From: Breoghania corrubedonensis
GTDB taxonomy: Bacteria > Pseudomonadota > Alphaproteobacteria > Rhizobiales > Stappiaceae
Reading direction: 5' to 3'
Assembly (NCBI RefSeq): GCF_003053845.1
Contig: NZ_QAYG01000014.1
Coordinates: forward strand, 1 to 64,000
Length of the DNA stretch: 64,000 nt
The translations under genes and the position numbers were made by a program. The notes under the pieces were generated by a model that saw only the letters and a program-made list of their open reading frames with translations, did not search any database and was not told where the DNA came from. This document shows, piece after piece, positions 17,142 to 26,065 of this stretch; positions within the stretch are counted from its first letter, which is position 1; each line of letters opens with the position of its first letter.

Positions 17142-17915
17142 TCACCCGTTAACGGGCACCACGTGGCTGACGAAACCCGAGCCCGGCTGCCAAAGATGCA
17201 TCATGAATTGCGGCGGTTCATCGCTGAACCGATAGGGCTCGCCGTCCCGGATATCGAAGGCGATCTGATGGGAAACGGAGGGAGCCACACGAACGGGGAC
17301 ACCTCCAAGCTGTCCCTGGATAGCCCGGTGCATATGGCCACACAGAATTGCCTGCACACCCCCATGAGCACGGATAAAGCGTTCAAGCTCGGCGGCACCG
17401 CTGCGAAGTCCGATCCGGTCCATCGCCTCCAGCCCCGTTTGTAACGGCGGGTGGTGCATGAAGAGCAGAGCCGGCATCCCCCTCGCCTTCTCCAGTTGCG
17501 CTTCGAGCCACGCGAGCCGGGAGCGGCAGAGCTCTCCGTGAGGCTCACCCTCGACAAGAGTATCGAGACCGATCACGGCCATCGGAAACCGGTCATCGGA
17601 AACGCAAAGAAACCCGTCCTCCGTCCGTCCGAGCATATCGCCCAGTTCCGACCACATGGGCTCGCGCAGATCGTGGTTTCCCGGAACTGCCAGGACCGGA
17701 ACCTCAAGGCGCCGCAACCCTTGCCCGATGGCAAAATACTCTTCGCGCGTCGCCAACTCGCCCAGATCCCCGGAAAACAGAATCAGATCAGGCCGCACAG
17801 CCAGATTGGCAAGGCTCCCCATCAGCCGCTCGAAAGCCGCCGCCGTTTCAAAGCGCCCGGCAAGACGCCCCGGTGGAACGAGGAAGTGGCTGTCACTGAT
17901 CTGAGCAATCAACAT
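17142..17915 (-). CDS. Metallophosphoesterase, GpdQ/CpdA-like phosphodiesterase
   Basis: This 257-residue protein has the class III cyclic-nucleotide and glycerophosphodiester phosphodiesterase motifs D-x-H (ISDSH, residues 6-10), SGDLGE, GNHD, MHHPP and CGHMH, which ligate a two-metal centre. It is divergent from a ugp-like ABC importer with a DeoR regulator. A role in hydrolysing glycerophosphodiesters to glycerol-3-phosphate is therefore plausible. cAMP phosphodiesterase activity is the main alternative. It is probably cytoplasmic because no signal peptide is visible. Confidence 0.82.
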   Translation of the reverse strand: MLIAQISDSHFLVPPGRLAGRFETAAAFERLMGSLANLAVRPDLILFSGDLGELATREEYFAIGQGLRRLEVPVLAVPGNHDLREPMWSELGDMLGRTEDGFLCVSDDRFPMAVIGLDTLVEGEPHGELCRSRLAWLEAQLEKARGMPALLFMHHPPLQTGLEAMDRIGLRSGAAELERFIRAHGGVQAILCGHMHRAIQGQLGGVPVRVAPSVSHQIAFDIRDGEPYRFSDEPPQFMMHLWQPGSGFVSHVVPVNG

Positions 17916-18226
17916 CCTGGATGATCCCTTGCCTGCCGAATTGGATATCGGGCCGTACCGCCATACGCCACCGAAGTGGGCATTGTGGGAATATCACACC
18001 CAATGTCACAAAACTTTATTGTTGATGTGTCTTTTAGTGAACCAATTCATCAAAGCGGACAAGTCGGAAAGGGAGAGGCAGCTCAAACTGACAACATGAG
18101 ATAGAGCCGACATCCGCCAGAATTATGCAGCTTTCCTGATTGATGAAGACCAGAAAGAAGCACGTCACCTGTTGAAACGGACCCGCCAAGTTTATTGAAT
18201 TCCCACATGGAAACGGAGAGTCTGAC
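17916..18226. other. Divergent promoter region between phosphodiesterase and ugp-like operon
   Basis: The 311-bp gap holds no gene. It has an AT-rich patch around 17990-18050. ATGTCACAAAACTTTATT at 18003-18020 matches about 12 of 18 positions of a PHO box, with a good first half and a poor second half. Phosphate control would suit a glycerol-phosphate importer, but this match alone is weak. No clear DeoR operator was identified. Confidence 0.4.
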
Positions 18227-19531
18227 ATGAAATCCACAAAATCCAACATCTCGCGCAGGGCGCTTCTGAAGGTCGGCCTTGCCGCGCCGTTCGTCAGCGC
18301 GTTGCCGGGCGTCATCAGCATCGCCCGCGCGGCAGGCCCCACCAAGCTCCAGTTCATGTACCCGGTCGGTGTTTCCGGCGACATCAACAAGATCATTTCC
18401 GGAATGATCGCAGACTTCAATGCGCAGCACGAGGGCATTGAAGTCGAGGCCATCTATGCCGGCAGCTACGACAACACCGAACAGAAGGTCATCACCTCCA
18501 TCGGCGTGGACACGCCGCCCGCGCTCTGGCTGCCGATCAATTCCGCGCTGCAGACGTTCCTGGGGCTCGATGCGTTGGAGGATATCACCGAGCAGGCCAA
18601 GGCGGACGACATATACGACGACTTCCTGCCGGGTTTCCTCAACACCTGCATCTCCGACGACCGCCTCTATGGCTTGCCCTACCAGCCGTCCACACCGGTG
18701 CTCTATTACAACAAGGACGCCTTTGCCCAGGCCGGCCTCGAGAAGGCCCCCGACACCTGGGACGAGCTGCTTGAAACCGCCAAGGCAACAACGCTTCGTG
18801 AAAATGGCGAGCTGAAGCGCTGGGGACTGACCATCGGCGGCGGCTGGCACGACTGGATGTTCGAAGGCTACTGCCGCCAGAACGGACTTGTGCCCTGGCA
18901 AAAGGACAAGGTCCTGTTTGATCGCCCGGAAGCCGTCGAGGCCCTGCAATTCTGGTTCAAGATGGTGCAGGAAGGCGTCATGCCGAAGGCCTCCACGTGG
19001 CAGGGTTCGGCCAACGACTTCATGGCTGGCTCCACGGCGATGCTCTATCACTCCACTGGCTCGCTGACCAACTTGCGCACCTCCTCTCCCTTTGAGGTCG
19101 GCGTCGCTTTCATGCCCAAGAAGAAGACCTATGGCGCGGCCCAGGGTGGAGGACCTCTGATGATCGCCAAGAAGCAGTCCGACGCCAAGAAAGAAGCGGC
19201 CTGGACCTTCGCCCGCTGGATGACCAACACCGAGAACCAGGCGAACTGGAGCCGTGCGACCGGTTACCTTGCGGTTCGCAAGTCCTCCTGGCAGTCGCCC
19301 GCGATGCAGAGCTATCTTGAGGACGTACCGCAGGCAAAGGTGGCGCTCGACCAGTCCGAGTTTGCGGGCGCGTTCCTCCAGGTTCCCGGCTACCACCGTG
19401 TACGTGAATTCCTCAAGAGCGCCCTCGACCGCACTCTGGCCGGTGAAATCGAAGCCGCCACAGCCCTTGGCGAAGCCAATTCCAACGCCAATCGCGAAAT
19501 CGCGCGCGTCATGCGCCGCAGGAAGAGCTGA
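18227..19531 (+). CDS. Extracellular sugar/glycerol-3-phosphate-type binding protein (UgpB-like)
   Basis: This 434-residue cluster-D binding protein has a twin-arginine-like signal (SRRALLKVGLAAPFVSA) and the UgpB-like sequence LPFQYP-type pattern seen here as YGLPYQPSTPVLYYNKDAFAQAG, followed by FMAGSTAMLYHSTGSL. It captures substrate for the permeases encoded just downstream. Family similarity and the neighbouring phosphodiesterase favour glycerol-3-phosphate or glycerophosphodiesters, but other polyols or sugars cannot be excluded. An inverted repeat follows its stop, as is common between binding-protein and permease genes. Confidence 0.82.
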   Translation: MKSTKSNISRRALLKVGLAAPFVSALPGVISIARAAGPTKLQFMYPVGVSGDINKIISGMIADFNAQHEGIEVEAIYAGSYDNTEQKVITSIGVDTPPALWLPINSALQTFLGLDALEDITEQAKADDIYDDFLPGFLNTCISDDRLYGLPYQPSTPVLYYNKDAFAQAGLEKAPDTWDELLETAKATTLRENGELKRWGLTIGGGWHDWMFEGYCRQNGLVPWQKDKVLFDRPEAVEALQFWFKMVQEGVMPKASTWQGSANDFMAGSTAMLYHSTGSLTNLRTSSPFEVGVAFMPKKKTYGAAQGGGPLMIAKKQSDAKKEAAWTFARWMTNTENQANWSRATGYLAVRKSSWQSPAMQSYLEDVPQAKVALDQSEFAGAFLQVPGYHRVREFLKSALDRTLAGEIEAATALGEANSNANREIARVMRRRKS

Positions 19532-19539
19532 CAAACGCA

Positions 19540-19567
19540 GACGCGGACCCGACACCGGGTCCGCGTC
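19540..19567 (+). terminator. Intercistronic stem-loop after the binding-protein gene
   Basis: GACGCGGACCCG pairs perfectly with CGGGTCCGCGTC across an ACAC loop. Only two T follow, so it is a weak terminator. It more likely protects the 3' end of the abundant binding-protein message and lowers permease expression. Confidence 0.75.
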
Positions 19568-19611
19568 TTCCGTTCGAGCCCACGGCACATCCAGTCGAAG
19601 GTTGACCGATC

Positions 19612-20514
19612 ATGTCTCAGCGCTTTGCAAGAGCGCGAAGGAAGGAAGCGCTCCTCGCCTATGCGTTCCTGTTTCCATCCTTCCTGTTCCTCGCCACCTT
19701 CACATACTGGCCGATCATCCGTTCCTTCTGGTTCAGCCTGCATGACGTCGTCCTCGGCGATCCGGAAATCTTCTGGATGGGGGCGGAAAACTACATGCGG
19801 GTGCTGGATGACGCCCTGTTCTGGAAAGTGCTCGCCAACACCGCCTTCTACACGCTGACGACCATCCCGATATCGATCTTGGCCGCACTGCTGCTTGCGG
19901 TCGCGCTCGACCGCAAGCTTCGCGGCATGGCCATCTATCGCTCCGCCTTCTTCTATCCGGTGATGATCCCGTCGGTCGCGGCGGGAATGGTCTGGGTATT
20001 CCTCTACGCGCCCGGTTACGGCCCGATCAACGCAGCCCTTGGCGCCATAGGCCTGCCCCACCTCGACTGGCTCTATGACAGCGACCTTGCCCTTTCCGCC
20101 ATCGTCATCATGAGCGCCTGGAAATACTCCGGCTACTTCATGCTGATCCTGCTGGCCGCATTGAAGCTTGTCCCGTCGGACCTCTATGAAGCCGCCCGCC
20201 TTGATGGCGTCAGCGGAGTCCAGAGGCTGCTGCACATCACCATCCCGCTGATTTCGCCGACACTCTATTTCGTCGTCGTGATCGGAATTCTGCACAGCTA
20301 CCAGGTCTTCGACTACGTCTATGTCATGACACAGGGCGGGCCTGCGGATTCCACAAACGTACTCACCTATTACATCTATCAGAACGGTTTCCAGTATCAG
20401 GACATCGGATACGCATCGACGGTGGCAAACACCTTGCTGGTCTTCATGCTCGGCCTGATCGGCCTCGTCGCGTTGACGCTCGGCCGCCGGGTTCACTATC
20501 TGGGAGAGAAATGA
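19612..20514 (+). CDS. ABC transporter permease, UgpA-like
   Basis: A 300-residue permease of the MalF/UgpA family with six predicted helices and the EAA coupling loop EAARLDGVSGVQRLLHITIP near residue 200. It forms the inner-membrane channel together with the next gene, which it overlaps by 4 bp. Substrate assignment follows the operon: a glycerol-3-phosphate-type or sugar-type importer. Confidence 0.85.
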   Translation: MSQRFARARRKEALLAYAFLFPSFLFLATFTYWPIIRSFWFSLHDVVLGDPEIFWMGAENYMRVLDDALFWKVLANTAFYTLTTIPISILAALLLAVALDRKLRGMAIYRSAFFYPVMIPSVAAGMVWVFLYAPGYGPINAALGAIGLPHLDWLYDSDLALSAIVIMSAWKYSGYFMLILLAALKLVPSDLYEAARLDGVSGVQRLLHITIPLISPTLYFVVVIGILHSYQVFDYVYVMTQGGPADSTNVLTYYIYQNGFQYQDIGYASTVANTLLVFMLGLIGLVALTLGRRVHYLGEK

Positions 20515-21410
20515 TGGACGCCACCATCGCGGAGCGCCCGTCCGGGGCCGGCAGCCCGCCCGCAATCAAGCCGACAAGACGACGTTCACTGCGCAGCCGG
20601 ATCGCCTCCTGCTGGCTTCACCTTGTGCTCATCCCCGTGGGGCTGCTCTGGATCAGCCCGCTCGCCTGGATCGTCCTGACCTCGCTGAAGACGAAGATCG
20701 AGGTGTTCGATCCCGAGGCGGGCTTCCTGCCCGCCGCCCTCAACTTCGCCAACTATCCCGCGACCCTGGCGGTCGCTCCCTTTGGCACCTACCTGATCAA
20801 CTCGATCCTGGTGACAGGGTCCATTCTCATCGGCCAGCTCATCACGATCACCCTCGCCGCCTATGCCTTCGCGCGCATGGAATTTCCGTTCAAGAAGATC
20901 CTCTTCACGCTCTTCCTGCTTCAGGTGATGTTCCCGATCTACGCGATCTTTCTCACGAATTTCGTCACCCTGCACGAATTCGGCCTGATCAACACATTGC
21001 CCGCCATGATCGTCCCCTTCGTCGCCTCCGGCTACGGCACCTTCATGCTGCGCCAGTCGTTCCGGCAGGTCCCCGCGGAATTGTCAGATGCAGCGCGGCT
21101 CGATGGCTGCGGGCACCTTGAGATCCTGTGGCACGTCTTCCTGCCATTGGTGCAACCGACCCTGATCGCCTTCACCATCATCTCCGTCGTTACCCACTGG
21201 AACGATTACATGTGGCCGCTTCTCGTCACCAATTCCGACGACGTCCGCACTCTGCCGATCGGCCTCGGGCTTCTGGCGAAATCCGACAGCGGCGCGGACT
21301 GGACGCGCCTCATGGCCGGCACGACCATCGTGGTCTCCCCGCTGCTGTTGTTTTTCGTGATCTTTCAGCGCCGTTTCATCGACAGCTTCATGCATACCGG
21401 CGTCAAGTGA
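20511..21410 (+). CDS. ABC transporter permease, UgpE-like
   Basis: The 299-residue MalG/UgpE-type permease has a cytoplasmic N-terminal tail of about 35 residues, six helices, and the coupling loop DAARLDGCGHLEILWHVFLP. Two ATGs lie in tandem at 20511 and 20514, and either could be used. The first overlaps the previous stop (ATGATG), which indicates translational coupling. It pairs with the UgpA-like subunit. Confidence 0.85.
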   Translation: MMDATIAERPSGAGSPPAIKPTRRRSLRSRIASCWLHLVLIPVGLLWISPLAWIVLTSLKTKIEVFDPEAGFLPAALNFANYPATLAVAPFGTYLINSILVTGSILIGQLITITLAAYAFARMEFPFKKILFTLFLLQVMFPIYAIFLTNFVTLHEFGLINTLPAMIVPFVASGYGTFMLRQSFRQVPAELSDAARLDGCGHLEILWHVFLPLVQPTLIAFTIISVVTHWNDYMWPLLVTNSDDVRTLPIGLGLLAKSDSGADWTRLMAGTTIVVSPLLLFFVIFQRRFIDSFMHTGVK

Positions 21411-21432
21411 CGTCAAACTCGGAACAGAGCCC

Positions 21433-22506
21433 ATGGCCACAGTCACCCTGAGAGATATCTGCAAGTCCTACGGCAAGAGCGAGACGGTCACCAATGTCAA
21501 CCTGACTGTCGAAGACCGGGAGTTCATGGTTCTCGTCGGTCCATCCGGCTGTGGCAAGTCAACCACGCTTCGCATGATCGCCGGCCTTGAGGAAATCACC
21601 TCGGGACAGCTTCTGATCGATGGCGTCGATGTGACGGACCTCCCGCCGCAAAGGCGGGACATCGCAATGGTCTTCCAGTCATATGCGCTCTATCCGCATA
21701 TGACCGCTTATCACAACATGGCCTTCGGCCTTTTGAAGACCAGCAAACTCACAAAGACCCAGGTCGATGCGCGGATACGCGAAGCCGCCGAAATCCTGAA
21801 TATTACCGACCTGCTCGGCCGGCGCCCCAAGGAACTGTCCGGCGGCGAAAGGCAACGTGTTGCCATCGGCCGCGCATTGGTGCGCCAGCCAAAGGTCTTT
21901 CTGTTCGATGAGCCGCTGTCCAATCTCGATGCCAAGCTGCGCAACCATATGCGGGGCGAACTGAAACGGCTGCACCGCGATCTTGGCCTGTCGATCATCT
22001 ATGTGACACACGACCAGATCGAGGCAATGACACTGGGAACCCGGGTCGCCATGATGTCGAAAGGGCGCTTGCAGCAGGTGGACCGACCGATGGATATCTA
22101 TCTCAATCCGGCCAACACCTTCGTCGCCGGTTTCATCGGATCTCCTGAAATGGCGCTGATCGCCTGTCGCTCCGATCAAAGGGGCACAATCCGCCACAAC
22201 GCCTTCCGCTCCGCGGTTGAGTTGAAGGCGGACAACCTGCCAAACGACGTCCTGTTCGGTGTCAGACCGGAAGAAGTGAGCTTCTCGAGGACAGCCGGCA
22301 TGGCACAGGGCAAGGTGGAGCAAAGCGAACTGATTGGCGCGGAGGCGCTCGTTCAGGTGAGACTGGGCGACGAGCTGATGATGGTCCGCTGCCAGGTGTC
22401 CGATGCCCCGCAACCGGGGAGCGATGTGGGACTTGATTTCGACCTTTCCCGGGCCCGGCTCTTTCACGCGGGTACCGGGCAGGCTATCAACTTGGTCAGA
22501 GAATAG
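21433..22506 (+). CDS. ABC transporter ATP-binding protein, UgpC/MalK-like
   Basis: The 357-residue ATPase has Walker A GPSGCGKST, signature LSGGERQRVAIGRAL, Walker B FLFDEPLSNLDAKLR, and a C-terminal TOBE region from about 240 onward (VRPEEVSFSR), all as in MalK/UgpC carbohydrate importers. It energises the two upstream permeases. The gene is 22 bp downstream of the UgpE-like gene and 18 bp before the DeoR regulator, so a single operon is likely. Confidence 0.9.
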   Translation: MATVTLRDICKSYGKSETVTNVNLTVEDREFMVLVGPSGCGKSTTLRMIAGLEEITSGQLLIDGVDVTDLPPQRRDIAMVFQSYALYPHMTAYHNMAFGLLKTSKLTKTQVDARIREAAEILNITDLLGRRPKELSGGERQRVAIGRALVRQPKVFLFDEPLSNLDAKLRNHMRGELKRLHRDLGLSIIYVTHDQIEAMTLGTRVAMMSKGRLQQVDRPMDIYLNPANTFVAGFIGSPEMALIACRSDQRGTIRHNAFRSAVELKADNLPNDVLFGVRPEEVSFSRTAGMAQGKVEQSELIGAEALVQVRLGDELMMVRCQVSDAPQPGSDVGLDFDLSRARLFHAGTGQAINLVRE

Positions 22507-22524
22507 ATCTGGAACGAACCAACA

Positions 22525-23295
22525 GTGGCCCCGACACTTCGCCAACAGCAGATACTTTCGCATCTCCAGGTTCATGGGAAGGCGGCGATTTCCGAGCTTG
22601 CCGCGCATCTTGAAGTTTCCGACGAAACGATCCGGCGGGATATCAGGGGGCTTTCGGCAAACGGCCTGGTGGAGAAGTTCCACGGCGGCGTCCGCTTTTC
22701 GACACCACGCACTGAACCGCCCTTCGAACGCAGGCTGCGGGAGGCTGTCGAGGTCAAGACCGCGATTGCCCGACGAGCCGCTTCATATATCCGCGAGGGC
22801 GCGGCTGTCCTGCTGGACAACAGTTCCAGCGCCTGCTTTCTTGCGCGCGAGCTGGTCCACCGCGAGCCCATGACGATACTGACGATCTCACTGGAGATCG
22901 CGCAGATATTCTGGAGCGACGACAACAGGCACAGGGTCATCCTCCCCGGCGGCGAGATGCGGCCTTCCGACCGGACACTTTGCGGTGCTGGAACGATCGA
23001 GTTCCTCAAGCAATTCACACCCAGCTATTTCGTCATGTCCGTGGTCGCCGGATCCCCAAGAGGATGCTTCGACTTCGACCTGTTCGAAGCGGAATTCAAA
23101 CGGGAAATGATCCCGCGCGCCGACGAGACGATCTTGCTGCTGGATTCGAGCAAGTTCGAGAAATCCGGCCTGGTCCATGTCTGCGACTGGTCGCAGATCG
23201 ACGTCCTCGTTTCCGATCAGGTTCCTGCGGAAATCGTCTCTGAGGCCGAGCATTGCCATCTCCTGCTTGTGCCGCAAGAACCGGACAAGTCCTAG
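22525..23295 (+). CDS. DeoR/GlpR-family transcriptional regulator
   Basis: The 256-residue regulator starts at GTG 22525. The N-terminal helix-turn-helix reads LRQQQILSHLQVHGKAAISEL...SDETIRRDIRGL, followed by FHGGVRF, the hallmark of DeoR proteins. A C-terminal sugar-phosphate-sensing domain contains DNSSSACFLAREL and LLDSSKFEKSGLV. It closes the ugp-like operon and probably represses it until a phosphorylated ligand binds. GlpR-like control by glycerol-3-phosphate would be consistent but is not shown. Confidence 0.88.
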   Translation: MAPTLRQQQILSHLQVHGKAAISELAAHLEVSDETIRRDIRGLSANGLVEKFHGGVRFSTPRTEPPFERRLREAVEVKTAIARRAASYIREGAAVLLDNSSSACFLARELVHREPMTILTISLEIAQIFWSDDNRHRVILPGGEMRPSDRTLCGAGTIEFLKQFTPSYFVMSVVAGSPRGCFDFDLFEAEFKREMIPRADETILLLDSSKFEKSGLVHVCDWSQIDVLVSDQVPAEIVSEAEHCHLLLVPQEPDKS

Positions 23296-23619
23296 GACAT
23301 GGCCGTTGCGTGAAAGGCTCCGACATACGAATAGCGGACACGAGAGGCGCCCTGGCCTCGAGAGACACTCTGGCCTGACGACATGGATCTGAACGCCAGA
23401 CCCGTCCGGTCTTGAGGAGAGTTCCGGAGCTGTTGCTCATCGATCGCGAGACGCGAGGAAGCGCGCTGTTTCCGGAGATCCGGATAACGCTGTCGCCAAT
23501 CGATATGGTCGAATCGAACGCGATCGCGCGAGCCGCGCCATCCCGCAATCTTCGGCCATCCAAGACTGTGATACGGATATTGAGGAGAACTGAGGTGGCC
23601 CCCGAAAATTGTCCAACCG

Positions 23620-23950
23620 ATGGGGACTAGCTCACCCTTCAGCTTCGGACCGAACATCACGTTCCGCGCACTGTCAGCCAGGGAAACAGCGTGTAGCTTT
23701 GAAACACCATTCCGCGATCTTCGGAAGGACCGGAGATCGGCTCGCCATCGAGCATGAGCCTTCATTTCGTCGGCGTATCGAGACCGGAAACCAGACGAAG
23801 CAGCGTCGACTTCCCGCATCAGGATGGGCCGACGATCATTGAGAACGTGTTGTGGGCAACTGAAAGCGAAACGTCGTCAAGAGCCGGTACCGGTGACTTT
23901 CCCTTCGGCTCGAAACGCACGGGGATATCGCTGAGGGTGCAAAGGCTCAT
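23620..23950 (-). pseudogene. Remnant of a nitrate/sulfonate/taurine-type ABC ATPase (SsuB/TauB-like)
   Basis: On the minus strand from ATG 23950 the frame reads VRFEPKGKSPVPALDDVSL, then MIVGPS, a TGA where the Walker A glycine should be (23819-23821), and CGKSTLLRLVSGLDTPTK. A second TGA follows (23762-23764), then [31 protein letters not shown]. After that the conserved [10 protein letters not shown] continues only in another frame. Two stops and a frameshift in well-conserved sequence make this a dead gene. No partner permease or binding protein remains. Confidence 0.85.
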
Positions 23951-24175
23951 GAATGGGAAACTTAGAATCCGGCCGATCAGCGCATTGTCGCGCATTGGCG
24001 AGATTTTCCGAAGCTGCCTGCTGGAAATGCGCTGAACGTCGAGCACCCCGCCTCAATGGATACGGAACGTTGCTTTAGTCCCGCTCCGCCATGCGGTAAC
24101 GGCTTCACCTCCGGGCGAAACCAGATCCTTCAACGAGCAACGTCGTGAAGCGCGCTCTTAGATATTGCCAGTCAT

Positions 24176-24191
24176 CCTGACATGTGTCAGC
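24176..24191. promoter_or_regulatory. Palindromic operator candidate, CCTGAC-N4-GTCAG type, before the DctPQM operon
   Basis: CCTGACATGTGTCAGC matches the CCTGAC-N4-GTCAGG sites at 38588, 38712 and 40774 in all but the last base. It lies 130 bp before the ATG of the TRAP binding protein. The candidate binder is the TetR regulator at 44156-44830. Confidence 0.6.
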
Positions 24192-24320
24192 TTTCAGCTG
24201 GTCGGCATCGTGCGAAGATCCGCAGACCGAAAAGGCGTGCCCGGAGAAGAAAACGGAACACGCAGAAGCGGCCAAAGACCAAGACAACAGGCCGACGATA
24301 CAACGGAGGGAGGACGCGAC

Positions 24321-25364
24321 ATGACGGGAACCGGTAAGGGGATGAACAGGCGATCGGTGCTGCGCGGCGCTGGTATTGCCGCTTTGGCGGCACCGGCGCT
24401 GGTGGGAAAAGGCATGGCGAAAGGCGCCGTCACCTGGCGGGTGCAGTCCCATTGGCCGAAAGCCTCAAGCTCGTTCGAAGCCAGCCTCGGCGTGCTGGCT
24501 GCGGAGGTCAGCGAGCGCACGGACGGCGCTTTCAAGCTCGAACTTTACGGCGCCGGCGAGTTCGCCAAGGGCTCCGGGATCTACAATCTCGTGCGCAAGG
24601 GTGTCGTTCCCATGGGGACGATCAGCCCTTCCTATATCCAGGACGACGCACAAGCGGCTTCGTTCCTTTACGGGATCCCCGGCACATTGCGTGAAAGCTG
24701 GGAGATGCAGCATGTAGTGAAGAACCTTGGCATCGAGGATCTTGTGAACGAGGACCTTGAACCGAAGGGCGTGCGGATCCTCGCCGAGAAAGTGCTGCCG
24801 ACCGAACTCACCGTCTCCAGAAAGATCGAGAGCGCGGCCGACTTCAAGGGTATGAAGCTGCGTTCGTCGGGCACGATGCTCGACTACCTCGCCAAGGCGG
24901 GTGCCGCGCCGCAATACATCCCCGGATCCGAGCTTTATCAGGCGCTCAGCTCCGGAACTGTGGACGGCGCCCACTGGGGGGCCGCGGTCGGGGCGAAGTC
25001 AATGTCGCTCTGGGAAGTCTGCAAGTACCACGTCAAGCCGCCGTTGGCACAGACGACCGACGCCCACATCATCAACCTCGATGCTCTCGAAAAGCTCGAC
25101 GACGACATGCGCACCGCGCTACTCGACGCGATTGAGGTGCGCTTCTACGCACGCTCGGTGGAATACGTTCACGCCGAAGCCGTTGCCCTGTCGCAAGGCA
25201 TCGCCGAAAACGGCATCGAAGTAATCCACCTGCCTCAGGATGTGCTGGACATTCTGGCTCAGGCCTCGACGTCGATCCTCGATGCGGAGGCAGAGAAGGG
25301 CGAACGCGCCAACAAGGCTGCAGGCATCTACAAGGGCCTGATGGCGGATCTGGGTTACGCGTGA
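24321..25364 (+). CDS. TRAP transporter substrate-binding protein, DctP family
   Basis: A 347-residue binding protein with a twin-arginine signal (NRRSVLRGAGIAALAAPALV), then WRVQSHWPKASSSFE and the DctP core FKGMKLRSSGTMLDYLAKAGA and SGTVDGAHWG, in which the conserved Arg at MKLRSS anchors the carboxylate of the ligand. The start ATG 24321 has GGAGGGAGG upstream. It opens a dctPQM operon next to acyl-CoA catabolic genes, so an organic acid substrate is likely, though not identifiable from sequence. A palindromic operator candidate lies in its leader. Confidence 0.88.
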   Translation: MTGTGKGMNRRSVLRGAGIAALAAPALVGKGMAKGAVTWRVQSHWPKASSSFEASLGVLAAEVSERTDGAFKLELYGAGEFAKGSGIYNLVRKGVVPMGTISPSYIQDDAQAASFLYGIPGTLRESWEMQHVVKNLGIEDLVNEDLEPKGVRILAEKVLPTELTVSRKIESAADFKGMKLRSSGTMLDYLAKAGAAPQYIPGSELYQALSSGTVDGAHWGAAVGAKSMSLWEVCKYHVKPPLAQTTDAHIINLDALEKLDDDMRTALLDAIEVRFYARSVEYVHAEAVALSQGIAENGIEVIHLPQDVLDILAQASTSILDAEAEKGERANKAAGIYKGLMADLGYA

Positions 25365-25435
25365 TCTGATCCCCCGCCAAGCCGGGCGGTGCGAAAACCA
25401 CGACGCCCGGCGACTTTCCTCCCAACCGGATATGC

Positions 25436-25468
25436 CCGTGAGGAACCGGCACACCGGTTCCTCACGGT
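25436..25468 (+). terminator. Intercistronic stem-loop between dctP-like and dctQ-like genes
   Basis: GTGAGGAACCGG (from about 25439) pairs with CCGGTTCCTCAC (to about 25465) around a short CACA loop. No long T-tract follows (GGTCGTGAAAAGG), so mRNA stabilisation or partial termination is more likely than full termination. Confidence 0.7.
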
Positions 25469-25489
25469 CGTGAAAAGGGGTGTCCTTGC

Positions 25490-26065
25490 ATGCTGCCTGT
25501 CGCCAGGGCTGTCACACAACTGAATCTCTGGATCGGGAAATGGGCCTCCCTGGCCATTTTCGCCGTTTTCGCTTTGCTGCTGACCGATGTCGTGCTGCGC
25601 TATCTCGTGGGCCGGCCGGCCATATGGACAGCGGAACTCGCGGTGCTGATTTTCGGCGTCTATGCGGTGATTTCCGGCGGCAGCCTTCTGGCGCGGCGCG
25701 GACATGTCAACGTCGACATCATCTATGGCAGCCTGTCGCGCCGCCGCAAGGCACTCCTCGACATCCTCACATGGCCGCTCTTCTTTCTCTTCGTGACCAT
25801 TCTGCTGTGGCAGGGATGGGAGATCGCGGCGGATTCCGTCGCGGATTTCGAACGCTCGAATTCGGTCTGGAAAGCGCCGCTGTGGCCAACCAAGATCTTC
25901 ATTCCCGTGGCTGCTCTCTTGCTGCTGCTGCAAGGCGTCGTGCGGCTTTGGGGGGATGTCCGCATTCTCCTCGGCCTTCCCGTGGACGAGGATACATTCG
26001 GCAGACAGGAACCTGCCGCGCACGTCCCCGAAGCCCACGATAACGGGACGGGGGCCACGCAATGA
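25490..26065 (+). CDS. TRAP transporter small permease, DctQ family
   Basis: A 191-residue protein with four predicted helices and the DctQ pattern (WASLAIFAVFALLLTDVVLRYLVG, WTAELAVLIFGVYAV, RRGHVNVDII). It couples the binding protein to the large permease. It overlaps the DctM gene by 4 bp. The 125-bp gap from dctP includes an imperfect inverted repeat around 25436-25468 (GTGAGGAACCGG and CCGGTTCCTCAC), a likely intercistronic stem-loop after the binding-protein gene. Confidence 0.87.
   Translation: MLPVARAVTQLNLWIGKWASLAIFAVFALLLTDVVLRYLVGRPAIWTAELAVLIFGVYAVISGGSLLARRGHVNVDIIYGSLSRRRKALLDILTWPLFFLFVTILLWQGWEIAADSVADFERSNSVWKAPLWPTKIFIPVAALLLLLQGVVRLWGDVRILLGLPVDEDTFGRQEPAAHVPEAHDNGTGATQ

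Larger units (their letters stand above)
23296..24320. other. About 1-kb gap with gene remnants
   Basis: No intact gene is supported. The central part holds a decayed ABC ATPase gene (listed separately). The stretch 23400-23600, read on the minus strand, weakly resembles the N-terminus of an amidohydrolase (a VLDGRR then ARAIAF pattern), but it has no continuing domain. The right-hand part (24170-24320) contains a CCTGAC palindrome and the leader of the TRAP operon. Confidence 0.5.

Noticed and set aside
18003-18020. PHO box before the ugp-like operon
   Set aside because: Only the first half-site matches well (about 12 of 18 positions overall), so it is not listed as a site of its own.
23400-23600. 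Amidohydrolase N-terminal fragment on the minus strand
   Set aside because: Similarity is limited to a VLDGRR and ARAIAF pattern with no metal-binding HxH and no continuation.
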